Source: Rhodoferax sp.
GTDB taxonomy: Bacteria > Pseudomonadota > Gammaproteobacteria > Burkholderiales > Burkholderiaceae_C
Length of the DNA: 64,000 nucleotides
Direction: 5' to 3'
NCBI GenBank assembly: GCA_003133245.1
Contig: PKWM01000038.1
Location: 1 to 64,000 of the forward strand
Shown: positions 12,646 through 23,800 of the stretch, piece after piece
How positions within the stretch are numbered: the first letter of the stretch is position 1
Layout: the number at the start of each line of letters is the position of its first letter
Notes under the pieces: generated by a model
The model's input: the letters and a program-made list of their open reading frames with translations, nothing else
Databases searched by the model: none
What the model was told of the DNA's origin: nothing
Made by a program: the position numbers and the translations under genes

Positions 12646-14130
12646 TCAAAAACCTTCCGGTTTGGCCAGGTGCCAATCGGTTGCCTGCTGCAAGCGATGC
12701 GCCAGGTTGAGCAGCCTGGCCTCCTGCAAATAGTTGCCGATCAACTGCAAACCCACCGGCATCCGAGCGGCACCCAAGCCCACCGGCAGACTCATGCCGG
12801 GCAGCCCCGCCAGCGAGGCCGGCAAGGTGAAAATATCAGCCAGGTAGTTGGCCACCGGGTTGTCATTTTTTTCGCCCAGTTTCCAGGCCACGGTGGGTGC
12901 CACGGGGCCGGCAATCACGTCGCACAGTTTGAAGGCCTGCTGAAAATCGTCGGCAATCATGCGCCGGATTTTTTGCGCTTGCAGGTAGTAGGCATCGTAA
13001 TAGCCGTGCGAGAGCACGTAGGTGCCGATCATGATGCGACGTTTCACTTCGTCGCCAAAACCTTCGGCCCGGGTCTTTTTGTACATGTCGGTCAAGTCGG
13101 TGTAGTGCGCGGCGCGGTGACCAAACTTGACGCCGTCGAAACGGCTCAAATTGCTTGATGCTTCGGCCGGGGCAATGATGTAATAAACCGGAATAGACAG
13201 CTCGGTGCGCGGCAGCGATATCGGGACCAACCGGGCGCCGAGTTTTTCGTATTCCTTCAAGGCCGCGTCGATTGCAGCACGCACGTCCGGGGCCAGTCCT
13301 TCGCCAAAAAATTCCTTGGGTATGCCGATGCGCAAGCCTGCCAGCGAATCGCTGAGCGAACGGGTGAAATCTTCGGCGGGCAGATCCAGCGAGGTCGAGT
13401 CGCGGTCCGGGTCCGGCCCACACATGCTTGATAGCAGCAGCGCGCAATCTTCTGCGCTGCGCGCCAGCGGCCCGGCTTGATCCAGGCTGGAGGCAAACGC
13501 CACCATGCCATAGCGCGAGGCTCTGCCATAAGTGGGTTTGATGCCGGTAACACCGCAAAATGAAGCGGGTTGGCGAATCGAGCCGCCGGTATCGGTGCCG
13601 GTGGCGGCGGGCACCAGTCGAGCGGCCACTGCGGCCGCGCTGCCGCCCGAGGAGCCGCCCGGAACGCGTGAACGGTCCCACGGATTTGTGACCGCTCCAA
13701 AAGCGGAGTTCTCGTTGGACGAGCCCATGGCGAATTCATCGCAATTGAGTTTGCCCAAAGTCACCATGCCTTGCGTGGCCAGGTTCGCGACCACGGTGGC
13801 ATCGAACGGCGAGCAATAGCCCGCCAGCATTTTGGAGCCGGCGGTTGAGACGAAATCGCGCGTCACAAAAATATCCTTGTGCGCGACCGGCACCCCAAGC
13901 AGGGCCGCCAGCGGTGTGGCGCTGCCCACAGCCAGTGCCACATCGGCGGCACGTGCTTGGCGCAGCGTCACTTCTTCGTTGAAATCAAGAAAAGCTCCCA
14001 GCGCAGCGGTGGCGTGAGCGCGTGCCAGAAAATGTTGCGCCGTCTCCAGCGCCGAGACTTTGCGCGCGCGCAGCAGGCTGGCGAGTTGGGCCACCGTCAG
14101 GTCATGAAGTACGGTGTTCATGCTACTCAA
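12646..14130 (-). CDS. gatA: Asp/Glu-tRNA amidotransferase subunit A
   Basis: Amidase signature [36 protein letters not shown]. Confidence 0.97.
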   Translation of the reverse strand: MSSMNTVLHDLTVAQLASLLRARKVSALETAQHFLARAHATAALGAFLDFNEEVTLRQARAADVALAVGSATPLAALLGVPVAHKDIFVTRDFVSTAGSKMLAGYCSPFDATVVANLATQGMVTLGKLNCDEFAMGSSNENSAFGAVTNPWDRSRVPGGSSGGSAAAVAARLVPAATGTDTGGSIRQPASFCGVTGIKPTYGRASRYGMVAFASSLDQAGPLARSAEDCALLLSSMCGPDPDRDSTSLDLPAEDFTRSLSDSLAGLRIGIPKEFFGEGLAPDVRAAIDAALKEYEKLGARLVPISLPRTELSIPVYYIIAPAEASSNLSRFDGVKFGHRAAHYTDLTDMYKKTRAEGFGDEVKRRIMIGTYVLSHGYYDAYYLQAQKIRRMIADDFQQAFKLCDVIAGPVAPTVAWKLGEKNDNPVANYLADIFTLPASLAGLPGMSLPVGLGAARMPVGLQLIGNYLQEARLLNLAHRLQQATDWHLAKPEGF

Positions 14131-14428
14131 TCACCTTGGGAACCAGAAACAAGCCGTTTTCAACGGCTGGGGCGTTGCGCTGATTCGCCGCACGGTTGTT
14201 GGGCTCACTGACCCGGTCCTCGCGCAGGCGCAAGCTAACGTCATCAATGGCAGCCAAAGGGTGTGCCAGTGGCTCGATGCCGGTCGTGTCAACTGCGCGC
14301 ATTTTGCCGACGATTTCGAAAAAACCATTCATTTGCGTCAAGATGCGCGCACGCTCGGCGGGGTGGAGTTCGAGCTGGGCCAGGTTGGCGATACGCTCGA
14401 TGTCTGTTGAAGTCAGGGACATTTTCAT
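14123..14428 (-). CDS. gatC: Asp/Glu-tRNA amidotransferase subunit C
   Basis: [12 protein letters not shown]..., small subunit overlapping gatA start. Confidence 0.95.
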   Translation of the reverse strand: MKMSLTSTDIERIANLAQLELHPAERARILTQMNGFFEIVGKMRAVDTTGIEPLAHPLAAIDDVSLRLREDRVSEPNNRAANQRNAPAVENGLFLVPKVIE

Positions 14429-14560
14429 TTGAAACTGCTTGTAAAACGCCTCCCACAGCGGGCTGGCGGCTTAAGTTTTCACAGGGGATGGGGTATTATC
14501 CCGTCTTTGGTGGCTGCATCCGTGCTGGCACAGATTTTGTCCACAAATAGCGGATTTTGA

Positions 14561-15661
<1,101 letters not shown>

Positions 15662-15676
15662 TTCCCGGGTACGGCG

Positions 15677-16597
15677 ATGCCACTAGGTACGCTGGACGCA
15701 AATCCTCCCCCCTTCTTTCGGCAGGGCCCCTCGGCCTTGTCCAAGCTTACTTTGTTCGGCGCACTGGCACTGTTTTTGATGGTGGCCGACATGCGTTTGC
15801 AGATCACCCAACCCCTGCGTGTGGCGGTTGCCACCGGCTTGTACCCAGTGCAGTGGTTGCTGCTGCGACCAGTTTTGTGGCTGCGCGACGGGGGCCAGTA
15901 TTTCGAATCCTTAAAGACCTCCCGCGCCGGTGCCGACGCGGCCAACTACCAACTTAATTTGCAGTCGCTGCGGGCGCAACAGGTCGAACAATTGACACTT
16001 GAAAATTCGCGCCTGCGCCTGGCTCTGGGCTTGCGCGAGCGCCTCACCACGACCGCGCAAGCGGCACAGGTTTTGTATGACGCGGCCGACCCTTACACGC
16101 GCAAAGTGATCATCGACCGCGGCTCGCTTGACGGCCTGTTGGCGGGCTCGCCCGTGCTCGACGAGACTGGCGTGCTGGGTCAGGTTACCCGGGTCTATCC
16201 ACTGGTGAGCGAAGTGACCTTGGTCACCGACCGGGAGCAAGCCACCCCTGTGCTCAATACCCGTACCGGTGCGCGCGGCGTGGCTTTTGGCGACCCCTCA
16301 CTCCATGCCAATGCCATGGAATTGCGCTTTATCGCTGCCAACGCGGACGTGCAAGTCGGCGACCTGCTGACCACCAGTGGCGTCGATGGCGTTTATCCGA
16401 GCGGCTTGCGGGTGGCCCGGGTATCCAAAGTGGAGCGTCGGGTGGACTCGGCTTTTGCCCGGATTGCTTGTCTGCCGCTGGCCCTGGTTGCCGGAGTCAG
16501 TCACGTGCTGGTGCTCAAGCCGGTGGGTCTACAGGTTGCGCCGCGTCCAACCGAGCCAGCGCCCACGCAAGCGCCTCGCAAAGGAGCCAAAAAATGA
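15677..16597 (+). CDS. mreC: Rod shape-determining protein MreC
   Basis: Position after mreB; KVIIDRGSLDGLLAGSPVLDETGVLGQV. Confidence 0.95.
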   Translation: MPLGTLDANPPPFFRQGPSALSKLTLFGALALFLMVADMRLQITQPLRVAVATGLYPVQWLLLRPVLWLRDGGQYFESLKTSRAGADAANYQLNLQSLRAQQVEQLTLENSRLRLALGLRERLTTTAQAAQVLYDAADPYTRKVIIDRGSLDGLLAGSPVLDETGVLGQVTRVYPLVSEVTLVTDREQATPVLNTRTGARGVAFGDPSLHANAMELRFIAANADVQVGDLLTTSGVDGVYPSGLRVARVSKVERRVDSAFARIACLPLALVAGVSHVLVLKPVGLQVAPRPTEPAPTQAPRKGAKK

Positions 16598-17121
16598 TCA
16601 TGCGCCCGGGTCATCAATTGCTGCTGCCGGCCAATCCATTTTTCATCTGGGTCAGCTTGATTCTGGCGCTAAGCCTCAACATGGTGCTGAGCATGGGCGC
16701 TGGCCGGGCCGCCTGGATGCCGGATTTTCTGGCACTGGCACTGGTTTTCTGGAGTATTCATCAACCGCAGCGCATCGGCATTGGAACTGCCTTTGTTTTT
16801 GGCATTTTCTTCGACGTGCATCAGGGCGCGATGTTGGGCCAACATGCGTTGGCCTATACCGTCTTAAGTTTTTTGGCGATTGCCATCCACCGGCGACTGC
16901 TGTGGTTCGCGGTGCCCTCGCAGGCGTTTCAGGTCTTGCCGCTATTTGCCGCGTCGCACGCCATCGAATGGGTGGTTCGCATGCTGGCGGGGGGGACTTT
17001 CCCCGGCTTTTTGATGTTGTTGGCACCAGCGCTTGAATCGCTGCTGTGGCCGCTGGTCAGCGTGCTGTTTCTGCTGCCCCAAAGAAAGGCACCCGACCCC
17101 GATGCCAACCGGCCGCTTTAA
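16594..17121 (+). CDS. mreD: Rod shape-determining protein MreD
   Basis: Hydrophobic 175-aa protein after mreC; ATGA overlap; start ATG 16594. Confidence 0.92.
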   Translation: MIMRPGHQLLLPANPFFIWVSLILALSLNMVLSMGAGRAAWMPDFLALALVFWSIHQPQRIGIGTAFVFGIFFDVHQGAMLGQHALAYTVLSFLAIAIHRRLLWFAVPSQAFQVLPLFAASHAIEWVVRMLAGGTFPGFLMLLAPALESLLWPLVSVLFLLPQRKAPDPDANRPL

Positions 17122-17139
17122 TCCCGCGCGGCGGCTGAT

Positions 17140-19107
17140 ATGACCGAACTGCGCAACGTTGAAGCCGACCTGTCGCGTTTTCGCTCGCGCTTGCTGGTCG
17201 CCAATATCGTGGTGGTGGTCTGCTTCTTGCTGGTTGTCTCCCGGCTGGTGTACCTGCAGGTGGTGCGCCACGACGATCTGCTGGAACAGGCTGAAAACAA
17301 CCGCACGGCGATTGTGCCGATCGTGCCCAACCGTGGTTTCATTCTGGACCGCAACGGCATTGTGCTGGCCAACAACTACTCGGCTTACACACTCGAAGTG
17401 ACGCCGGCCAAGATCGTCAACCTGGAGCAAACCATTGACGCTTTGTCGCAAGTGGTTGAGATTTCCCTGCGCGACCGGCGGCGCTTCAAGAAGCTGCTCG
17501 ATGAATCCAAAAGCTTTGAGTCGCTGCCGCTGCGCAATCGGCTGACTGACGAGGAAGTTGCGAAATTTGCGGCGCAACGTTATCGCTTCCCGGGCGTCGA
17601 TATCAAAGCCCGACTATTCAGAAACTATCCATACGGGGAGCTAGCCAGCCACGTGATTGGCTACATTGGTCGCATCAACCAGAGCGAGAAAGAAAAAATC
17701 GACGACTCTGAAGATGCCGACAACTACCGGGGCACCGAATATATTGGCAAGCTCGGCATTGAACAAAGTTTTGAGTCCCAGTTGCACGGCACAACCGGCG
17801 TGGACTCGGTTGAAACTTCTGCGGGCGGGCGCGCCATGCGTCGCCTCGCCAGCAGCCCGGCAACACCCGGCAACACCGTCAAGCTGTCGATTGACATCAA
17901 GCTGCAACATCTGGTGGAAGAGTTGTTCGGCGAACGCCGTGGTGCGCTGGTGGCGCTGGACCCCAGGACCGGCGAAATACTGGCGTTTGTCAGCAAACCC
18001 ACTTTTGATCCCAACCTGTTTGTCGATGGCATTGACAGCGAAAGCTGGCAGGCGCTCAATGAATCAATTGACAAGCCGCTGCTGAACCGCGCCTTGCGCG
18101 GCACTTACCCACCGGGCTCCACCTACAAGCCGTTCATGGCACTGACAGCGCTGGAGACCGGTGTGCGCAGGCCCGAGCAAAGCATCTTCGACCCCGGCTA
18201 TTTCATGTTTGGCGGCCATCGTTTTCGCGATGACAAAGAGGGCGGCCACGGGACTGTCAATATGTACCAAGCGATCGTGCAATCCTGCGACACCTATTTC
18301 TACATGCTGGCCAATGACCTGGGGGTGGACCGGATCCATGCGCAAATGCAGCGTTTCGGTTTTGGCGAGCTCACCGGCATCGACATCGAAGGCGAAGTGC
18401 GCGGCTTGCTGCCCTCCACCGACTGGAAGCGCAAAGCCTACAAGCGCGCCGACCAGCAAAAATGGTATGCGGGCGAGACCATTTCGCTCGGCATCGGCCA
18501 GGGCTATAACAGTTTCACCATGCTGCAACTCGCTTCCGCCACCGGCACGCTCGCCAACAATGGCATCCGGATGAAGCCACATCTGGTCAAGGAAGTGGTG
18601 AATATCCTCACGCACGCGCCCACCACCGTGCAGGAATCAGTCAGTGAAGCGGTCGCCAAACCCGCCAACATTGCGATCATCAAGAACGCCATGGTCGGTG
18701 TCAACCTGGAAGGCACTTCGTCGGCGAGCTTTCGCGGCGCGCCCTACACCAGTGGTGGCAAGACCGGCACCGCGCAAGTTGTGCAGATCAAACAGAATGA
18801 AAAATATGTGGCATCCAGAACGCAAGAGCGCTTGCGTGACCATGCCTTGTTCACGGCGTTTGCGCCGGCTGAAGAGCCCAAAATCGCACTCGCCATGGTG
18901 GTGGAAAACGCCGGTTTCGGCGCCAAATATTCGGCGCCGATTGCGCGGCGTGTGCTGGATTACTGGTTGCTGGGTCAATACCCCAGCAAAGAAGATATTG
19001 AAGCGGTGCAAAAAGGCCAGGCACCCAGCCCGATAGGCAAGCCGCGCAAGGTGGCCGAAGTGCCATGGCCGCCGGGCGCAGCGCTAGCCAAAGCCGATGA
19101 TCACTAA
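17140..19107 (+). CDS. mrdA: Penicillin-binding protein 2
   Basis: PPGSTYKPF (SxxK), YTSGGKTGTAQV (KTG) transpeptidase motifs. Confidence 0.96.
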   Translation: MTELRNVEADLSRFRSRLLVANIVVVVCFLLVVSRLVYLQVVRHDDLLEQAENNRTAIVPIVPNRGFILDRNGIVLANNYSAYTLEVTPAKIVNLEQTIDALSQVVEISLRDRRRFKKLLDESKSFESLPLRNRLTDEEVAKFAAQRYRFPGVDIKARLFRNYPYGELASHVIGYIGRINQSEKEKIDDSEDADNYRGTEYIGKLGIEQSFESQLHGTTGVDSVETSAGGRAMRRLASSPATPGNTVKLSIDIKLQHLVEELFGERRGALVALDPRTGEILAFVSKPTFDPNLFVDGIDSESWQALNESIDKPLLNRALRGTYPPGSTYKPFMALTALETGVRRPEQSIFDPGYFMFGGHRFRDDKEGGHGTVNMYQAIVQSCDTYFYMLANDLGVDRIHAQMQRFGFGELTGIDIEGEVRGLLPSTDWKRKAYKRADQQKWYAGETISLGIGQGYNSFTMLQLASATGTLANNGIRMKPHLVKEVVNILTHAPTTVQESVSEAVAKPANIAIIKNAMVGVNLEGTSSASFRGAPYTSGGKTGTAQVVQIKQNEKYVASRTQERLRDHALFTAFAPAEEPKIALAMVVENAGFGAKYSAPIARRVLDYWLLGQYPSKEDIEAVQKGQAPSPIGKPRKVAEVPWPPGAALAKADDH

Positions 19108-19132
19108 TATCGTTGCTGAATAAATTGCGATC

Positions 19133-20563
19133 ATGAATGTGAAACTGCATAACCTGGGTGCCCACGAGCTGCTCGGCGCCTACCGCAAGCGCGAGCTCTC
19201 GCCGGTGGAGGTGACGCAAGCGATGCTGACGCACATTGAGCGCTGGGAGCCGCACCTCCACGCCACCTATCTGTTGCGACCAAAGGCTGCTCTGGCGCAG
19301 GCCCGCGCTTCAGAGGCGCGTTGGCAGCGCTGCGAGCCGTGCGGCGTACTCGACGGCGTGCCGGTCACCGTCAAGGAGCTGATCGCCACCGCGGGCGACC
19401 CGCTGCCGCTGGGCACTGCCGCCACCGAGCTGATACCTGCTACAGCGGATGCGCCACCGGCAGCGCGCCTGCGCGAGGCCGGTGCGGTGCGGTTGTGCAA
19501 GACCACCGCGCCAGACTACGGCATGTTGTCCAGTGGTTTGTCGAGCTTTCATGCACTGGCGCGCAATCCGTGGGATCTGAGCAAGACACCGGGCGGCTCC
19601 AGCGCCGGGGCGGCTGCGGCGGCTGCCGCCGGGTATGGCCCGCTGCACATCGGCACCGACATTGGTGGCTCGCTGCGACTGCCGGCCGGCTGGTGCGGCA
19701 TTTTCAGCCTCAAGCCGAGCCTGGGCCGCATCCCGATTGACCCGCCTTACACGGGACGGGTGGCCGGCCCGATGACGCGAACGGTGGCGGACGCCGCCCT
19801 GCTGATGCAGGTGCTGGCGCTGCCTGATGCCCGCGACAGCATGAGCTTGCCGTACCAGGCCATTGCCTGGGATCAGTTTGACCAGGGCGCGGACTTTGTG
19901 CGTGGTCTCAGAATTGGCTTGCTGCTCGACGCTGGCTGCGGCTTGCCGGTGGAGCCTGAAGTGCGTGCCGCCGTTGAACGCGCGGCCCAGATTTTTGAGC
20001 GCGCCGGTGCCTTCATTGAGGCCATGCCGCCCTTCATGACGCAAGCCATGCTCGACGGCATGGACCAGAGCTGGCGCTTGCGCTCCCACGTCGATATGGC
20101 AGCGCTCGCGCCAGCCAAAAAAGCCAAGGTGCTGCCTTACATCCGGCAATGGGCCGACAGCATGGCGGGGCTCACCGGGGCGCAGGCCTTCGTCGCTTTC
20201 AGCCAGTTTCACGCCACCCGCGTGACCACGGTGCGCGCCTGCCAACCGTTTGATTTTGTGCTCTCGCCGACTTCATCGATGCCAGCCTTTGCGGCCGAGT
20301 TGCCCTCGCCCACCAACGATCCGCTGCACGCCATGGAGCACATCGGCTTTACCGTGCCCTACAACATGTCCGAGCAGCCGGCCGCTTCCATCAACTGCGG
20401 TTATACGAGCAGCGGCTTGCCGATTGGCCTGCAGATTGCGGGCCAGCGCTTTGATGATCTGGGTGTGCTGCAACTGGCGCGGGCGTTTGAGTTGCTGCGC
20501 GACCCGCAGCGGCCCTGGCCGCAGGTGCCGCCCGCCACGAAGGCCGGTACCGACCAAAAGTGA
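19133..20563 (+). CDS. Amidase (amidase signature family)
   Basis: PGGSSAGAAAAAAAGYGPLHIGTDIGGSLRLPAGWCG. Confidence 0.9.
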   Translation: MNVKLHNLGAHELLGAYRKRELSPVEVTQAMLTHIERWEPHLHATYLLRPKAALAQARASEARWQRCEPCGVLDGVPVTVKELIATAGDPLPLGTAATELIPATADAPPAARLREAGAVRLCKTTAPDYGMLSSGLSSFHALARNPWDLSKTPGGSSAGAAAAAAAGYGPLHIGTDIGGSLRLPAGWCGIFSLKPSLGRIPIDPPYTGRVAGPMTRTVADAALLMQVLALPDARDSMSLPYQAIAWDQFDQGADFVRGLRIGLLLDAGCGLPVEPEVRAAVERAAQIFERAGAFIEAMPPFMTQAMLDGMDQSWRLRSHVDMAALAPAKKAKVLPYIRQWADSMAGLTGAQAFVAFSQFHATRVTTVRACQPFDFVLSPTSSMPAFAAELPSPTNDPLHAMEHIGFTVPYNMSEQPAASINCGYTSSGLPIGLQIAGQRFDDLGVLQLARAFELLRDPQRPWPQVPPATKAGTDQK

Positions 20564-20656
20564 CGGTCAAACATTCTGCGCGAATGACTCTTGAAGACAC
20601 AATGACGACTTTCAACTTTCCAAATTGGTTGCTCTTAAGCCGTCATCGAGTAGGCG

Positions 20657-22987
20657 TTACCCCCTATTCACCAACGCCTCAAACTCTTCCAGCGGTAGTG
20701 GTCGACTGAACAGGTAGCCCTGATAGGCAGCACACCCGAGGTCAGTCAAGAAGTCACGCTGTTCCTGGGTCTCGACCCCTTCGGCGATAACGCCTAGTCC
20801 CATGCTGTCAGCCAAAGCGATCAACATCTTTGCAATGGCGGCATCATTGGGGTCAATCAGGATGTCACGGACAAAGCCCTGATCAATCTTTAGCTGGTCA
20901 ATTGGCAAGCGTTTGAGGTAACCCAGGGATGAATAGCCGGTGCCAAAATCATCAAGCGAAAAGCTCGTACCCATGCGTTTCAGGGCACTCATTTTGTTAA
21001 TCACACCTTCAATGTCATCGACCAGCATACTCTCGGTGAGTTCGAGCTTGAGTCGGCGAGGGTTGGCACCAGTGCGCTTGAGTGCGTCAAGTACCTGTTC
21101 GACAAAGTCACCCTGGTGAAACTGGCGCGCACTGACATTCACTGCCACCGTCAGGTGCGCCATCTTCGGTTGACTGGCCCAACTGGACAACTGGGCGCAA
21201 GCGGTGTTCAGCACCCATTGACCCAAAGGCAAAATCAGCCCCGTCTCTTCGGCCAGGGGTATGAATTCACCGGGAAAGACCATGCCGCGCTGGGGATCGA
21301 GCCAACGCACCAGTGCTTCTGCACCGGTGATCCGGTTCTTAGCGTCGACCTGGGGTTGATAGTGCAGCAAAAAGTGGTCTTGCACCAAAGCCTCACGCAG
21401 ACGCGATTCCAGGGCTGCACGGGCGCTGACCCCCGCCTGCATCTGTGGATCAAAAAAGCGCAGGGTATCGCGCCCGGCTGTCTTGGCCTGATACATCGCC
21501 AGTTCCGCCTGCTTCAAAGGTTCCTCGATTTGATCCTGGTAGGTGCTGTCGAACAGGGTGACACCAATGCTGGCGGTACTGTGGTGCGTGACGCCACCGA
21601 ATTCGTAGGGCCGATGCAACTGGGCGAGAATCTTGTCGCCCGTGATCTTGGCCTGCTTCGCCACGTCCTGATTGTTCTGATTCAGGTTTTCGAGCAGCAC
21701 GATGAATTCATCGCCGCCTACACGGGCCACGGTGTCGCTCTCACGCACACAGGAAACTAGCCGCTTGGCAACTTGCTGTATGAGCAGATCACCCTGTTCA
21801 TGGCCCAAAGTATCGTTGATGGTCTTGAAATTGTCCAGATCGATAAGCAGTAGCGCGCCTTGACGCTGGTGACGGGCAGAGGCAGTCAAAGCGTGTTTGA
21901 GTCGGTCTTGCAGCAACGCGCGATTGGGCAACTCGGTCAGCGGGTCATAAAAGGCGAGAGTTTCGATACGTTGCGCGGCGGCCTTGCGTTCTCCAATGTC
22001 ACTGAATGCGCCAACAAAGTGCGTTATGGCGCCCGCATCATCTTTGACCGCACTGACGTTCAACCACTCAGGATAGATCTCACCGTTTTTGCGTCGGTTC
22101 CAGACTTCGCCCTGCCAAGAGCCGCTGAGGAGAATGCACTCCCACATGTCCTTGTAAAAAGCGGCATCCTGACGACCTGACTGCAGCAGGCGTGGATTTT
22201 TGCCAATTACCTCGTCAACAGTATAGCCAGTGATCTTGGTGAAGGCTTCGTTGACCTGTAAGATCGTTCCCTGCGAATCTGTAATGGTCATGCCCTGCTG
22301 GGATTCGAAGGCAGTGGCGGCAATGCGGGTCGCATCTTCTGCGCGTTTGCGTTCGGTGATGTCAGTGAGAGCGTAAACAAAAGTTCGATTCGCCTGTCCT
22401 TCCTGCTGGAAACTCCGGCCTGTCAGGTAACCCCAGAATTGGGTTTGATCTGCGCGGATATACCTCCGGTCAACATCTATCACCACCTTATCGGCAGCCC
22501 GTACACGCTTGGTATTGGTTCTTGCAGCTTCAACATCAACCCGATCAACCATGGCGATGTATTCAAGGCCAATTATCGACTCCGCGGAGCGGCGGAACAT
22601 GGTTGCCATCGTTTGGTTGGTACGCGTGATTCGCCCTTGCTCATCGGTCATGAAAGTTCCAATGCTGGTGGTCTCAAGAACCTGGTTGAGCAACGCTTCA
22701 CGCGTGATCGCGTCGCGGTTTGCCAGTTCAAGTGCCTGCGTGCGTTGACTTACCGTTTGTTCCAGAATGGTGTGCTGGTCACGCATCGGCCTGAAAATCA
22801 GAATAAAGAGCGCCGGGGACAAAAGCGTGGTCAACAGAATGGGATCTGCAATATCCCAATAGTCAAAAGCTTCTCCAGACACGACAGACATGGCCACCAT
22901 GATCAACAATTCGAATGCATAGATGATCGAGCCGATGGCCATTACCAGCCTAGCTGGCGTCTTCAGGAAAACGGGCGTGCGTTTCAA
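20657..22987 (-). CDS. PAS/GGDEF/EAL signalling protein
   Basis: Two N-terminal TMs, PAS-like repeats, VGGDEFIVLLE, EALVRW and DDFGTGYSSLGYLKRLPID. Confidence 0.95.
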   Translation of the reverse strand: MKRTPVFLKTPARLVMAIGSIIYAFELLIMVAMSVVSGEAFDYWDIADPILLTTLLSPALFILIFRPMRDQHTILEQTVSQRTQALELANRDAITREALLNQVLETTSIGTFMTDEQGRITRTNQTMATMFRRSAESIIGLEYIAMVDRVDVEAARTNTKRVRAADKVVIDVDRRYIRADQTQFWGYLTGRSFQQEGQANRTFVYALTDITERKRAEDATRIAATAFESQQGMTITDSQGTILQVNEAFTKITGYTVDEVIGKNPRLLQSGRQDAAFYKDMWECILLSGSWQGEVWNRRKNGEIYPEWLNVSAVKDDAGAITHFVGAFSDIGERKAAAQRIETLAFYDPLTELPNRALLQDRLKHALTASARHQRQGALLLIDLDNFKTINDTLGHEQGDLLIQQVAKRLVSCVRESDTVARVGGDEFIVLLENLNQNNQDVAKQAKITGDKILAQLHRPYEFGGVTHHSTASIGVTLFDSTYQDQIEEPLKQAELAMYQAKTAGRDTLRFFDPQMQAGVSARAALESRLREALVQDHFLLHYQPQVDAKNRITGAEALVRWLDPQRGMVFPGEFIPLAEETGLILPLGQWVLNTACAQLSSWASQPKMAHLTVAVNVSARQFHQGDFVEQVLDALKRTGANPRRLKLELTESMLVDDIEGVINKMSALKRMGTSFSLDDFGTGYSSLGYLKRLPIDQLKIDQGFVRDILIDPNDAAIAKMLIALADSMGLGVIAEGVETQEQRDFLTDLGCAAYQGYLFSRPLPLEEFEALVNRG

Positions 22988-23088
22988 GTTACATCCATAG
23001 TGGGATCAAAGGATTGTTGCCATGCTCAGGCCAGATACCAAAAAACATTCAATCAACAATTGTCGATACACAGGGTTGGCATCCAAGA

Positions 23089-23568
23089 TTACCGATCATG
23101 AACGTCGGCATCCGCTGCGTTGGCGGCTTCGATGCCGTTTTCAAGCTGGCGGTAAAACAGACGCTCATGTTCGATCTTGACGCAGCGGTTCATCACCGAG
23201 TCCAGCCCGGCCGCGCGCACCAGTTGGTCGGCCTCCAGGTTTTCCACGCCAATTTGCTGCCACAGGAAGTGCGCGCCGATCTGCACCGCTTGTTGCGCGA
23301 TCGGCAGCACATCTTCGGTGTTGCGAAACACGTCAACAATGTCAATGGGAAAGTCAATATCGGTCAAACTGGCGTAGCAGGTTTCGCCCAGAATTTGCTC
23401 GCCGGAAGCGCAGTAGCGCGGATTCACCGGCACTATTTTGAAACCGTGCTGTTGCATGTAGTTGGCGACAACATAGCTCGGGCGCTGCGATTGCGCCGAT
23501 AAACCCACCACCGCGATGGTGCAGGGCTGGTGAAGAAGGCGGCTCAAGGTAGAGATGTTGTTGCTCAT
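23089..23568 (-). CDS. CoA-binding domain protein
   Basis: IAVVGLSAQSQRPSYVVANYMQQHGFKIVPVNPR; YccU-like size. Confidence 0.85.
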   Translation of the reverse strand: MSNNISTLSRLLHQPCTIAVVGLSAQSQRPSYVVANYMQQHGFKIVPVNPRYCASGEQILGETCYASLTDIDFPIDIVDVFRNTEDVLPIAQQAVQIGAHFLWQQIGVENLEADQLVRAAGLDSVMNRCVKIEHERLFYRQLENGIEAANAADADVHDR

Positions 23569-23645
23569 GGTCTGACCGAGAAAATTCCTTGGTGCCTATT
23601 CTGACATGCTGGCGATTCCCCGGTCAATGCTAACAACCGGCTTGA

Positions 23646-23675
23646 AAAAAGGCACCCGTTGCCGGGTGCCTTTTT
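23646..23675. terminator. Bidirectional rho-independent terminator
   Basis: AAAAAGGCACCCG-TTGC-CGGGTGCCTTTTT perfect 13-bp stem; lies beyond the 3' end of the minus-strand acyl-CoA synthetase. Confidence 0.9.
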
Positions 23676-23800
23676 AGGGTGCGTCTGCTTGTGGATGCGC
23701 CATCGTCGATGTGCCCTAAGGGCTGTCTCCTGGGGTTCTCTGCTTTGCCGAACTTGCGGCCCAACAACGAATGGGTGGAATTTACGCCTAAATTACCGGC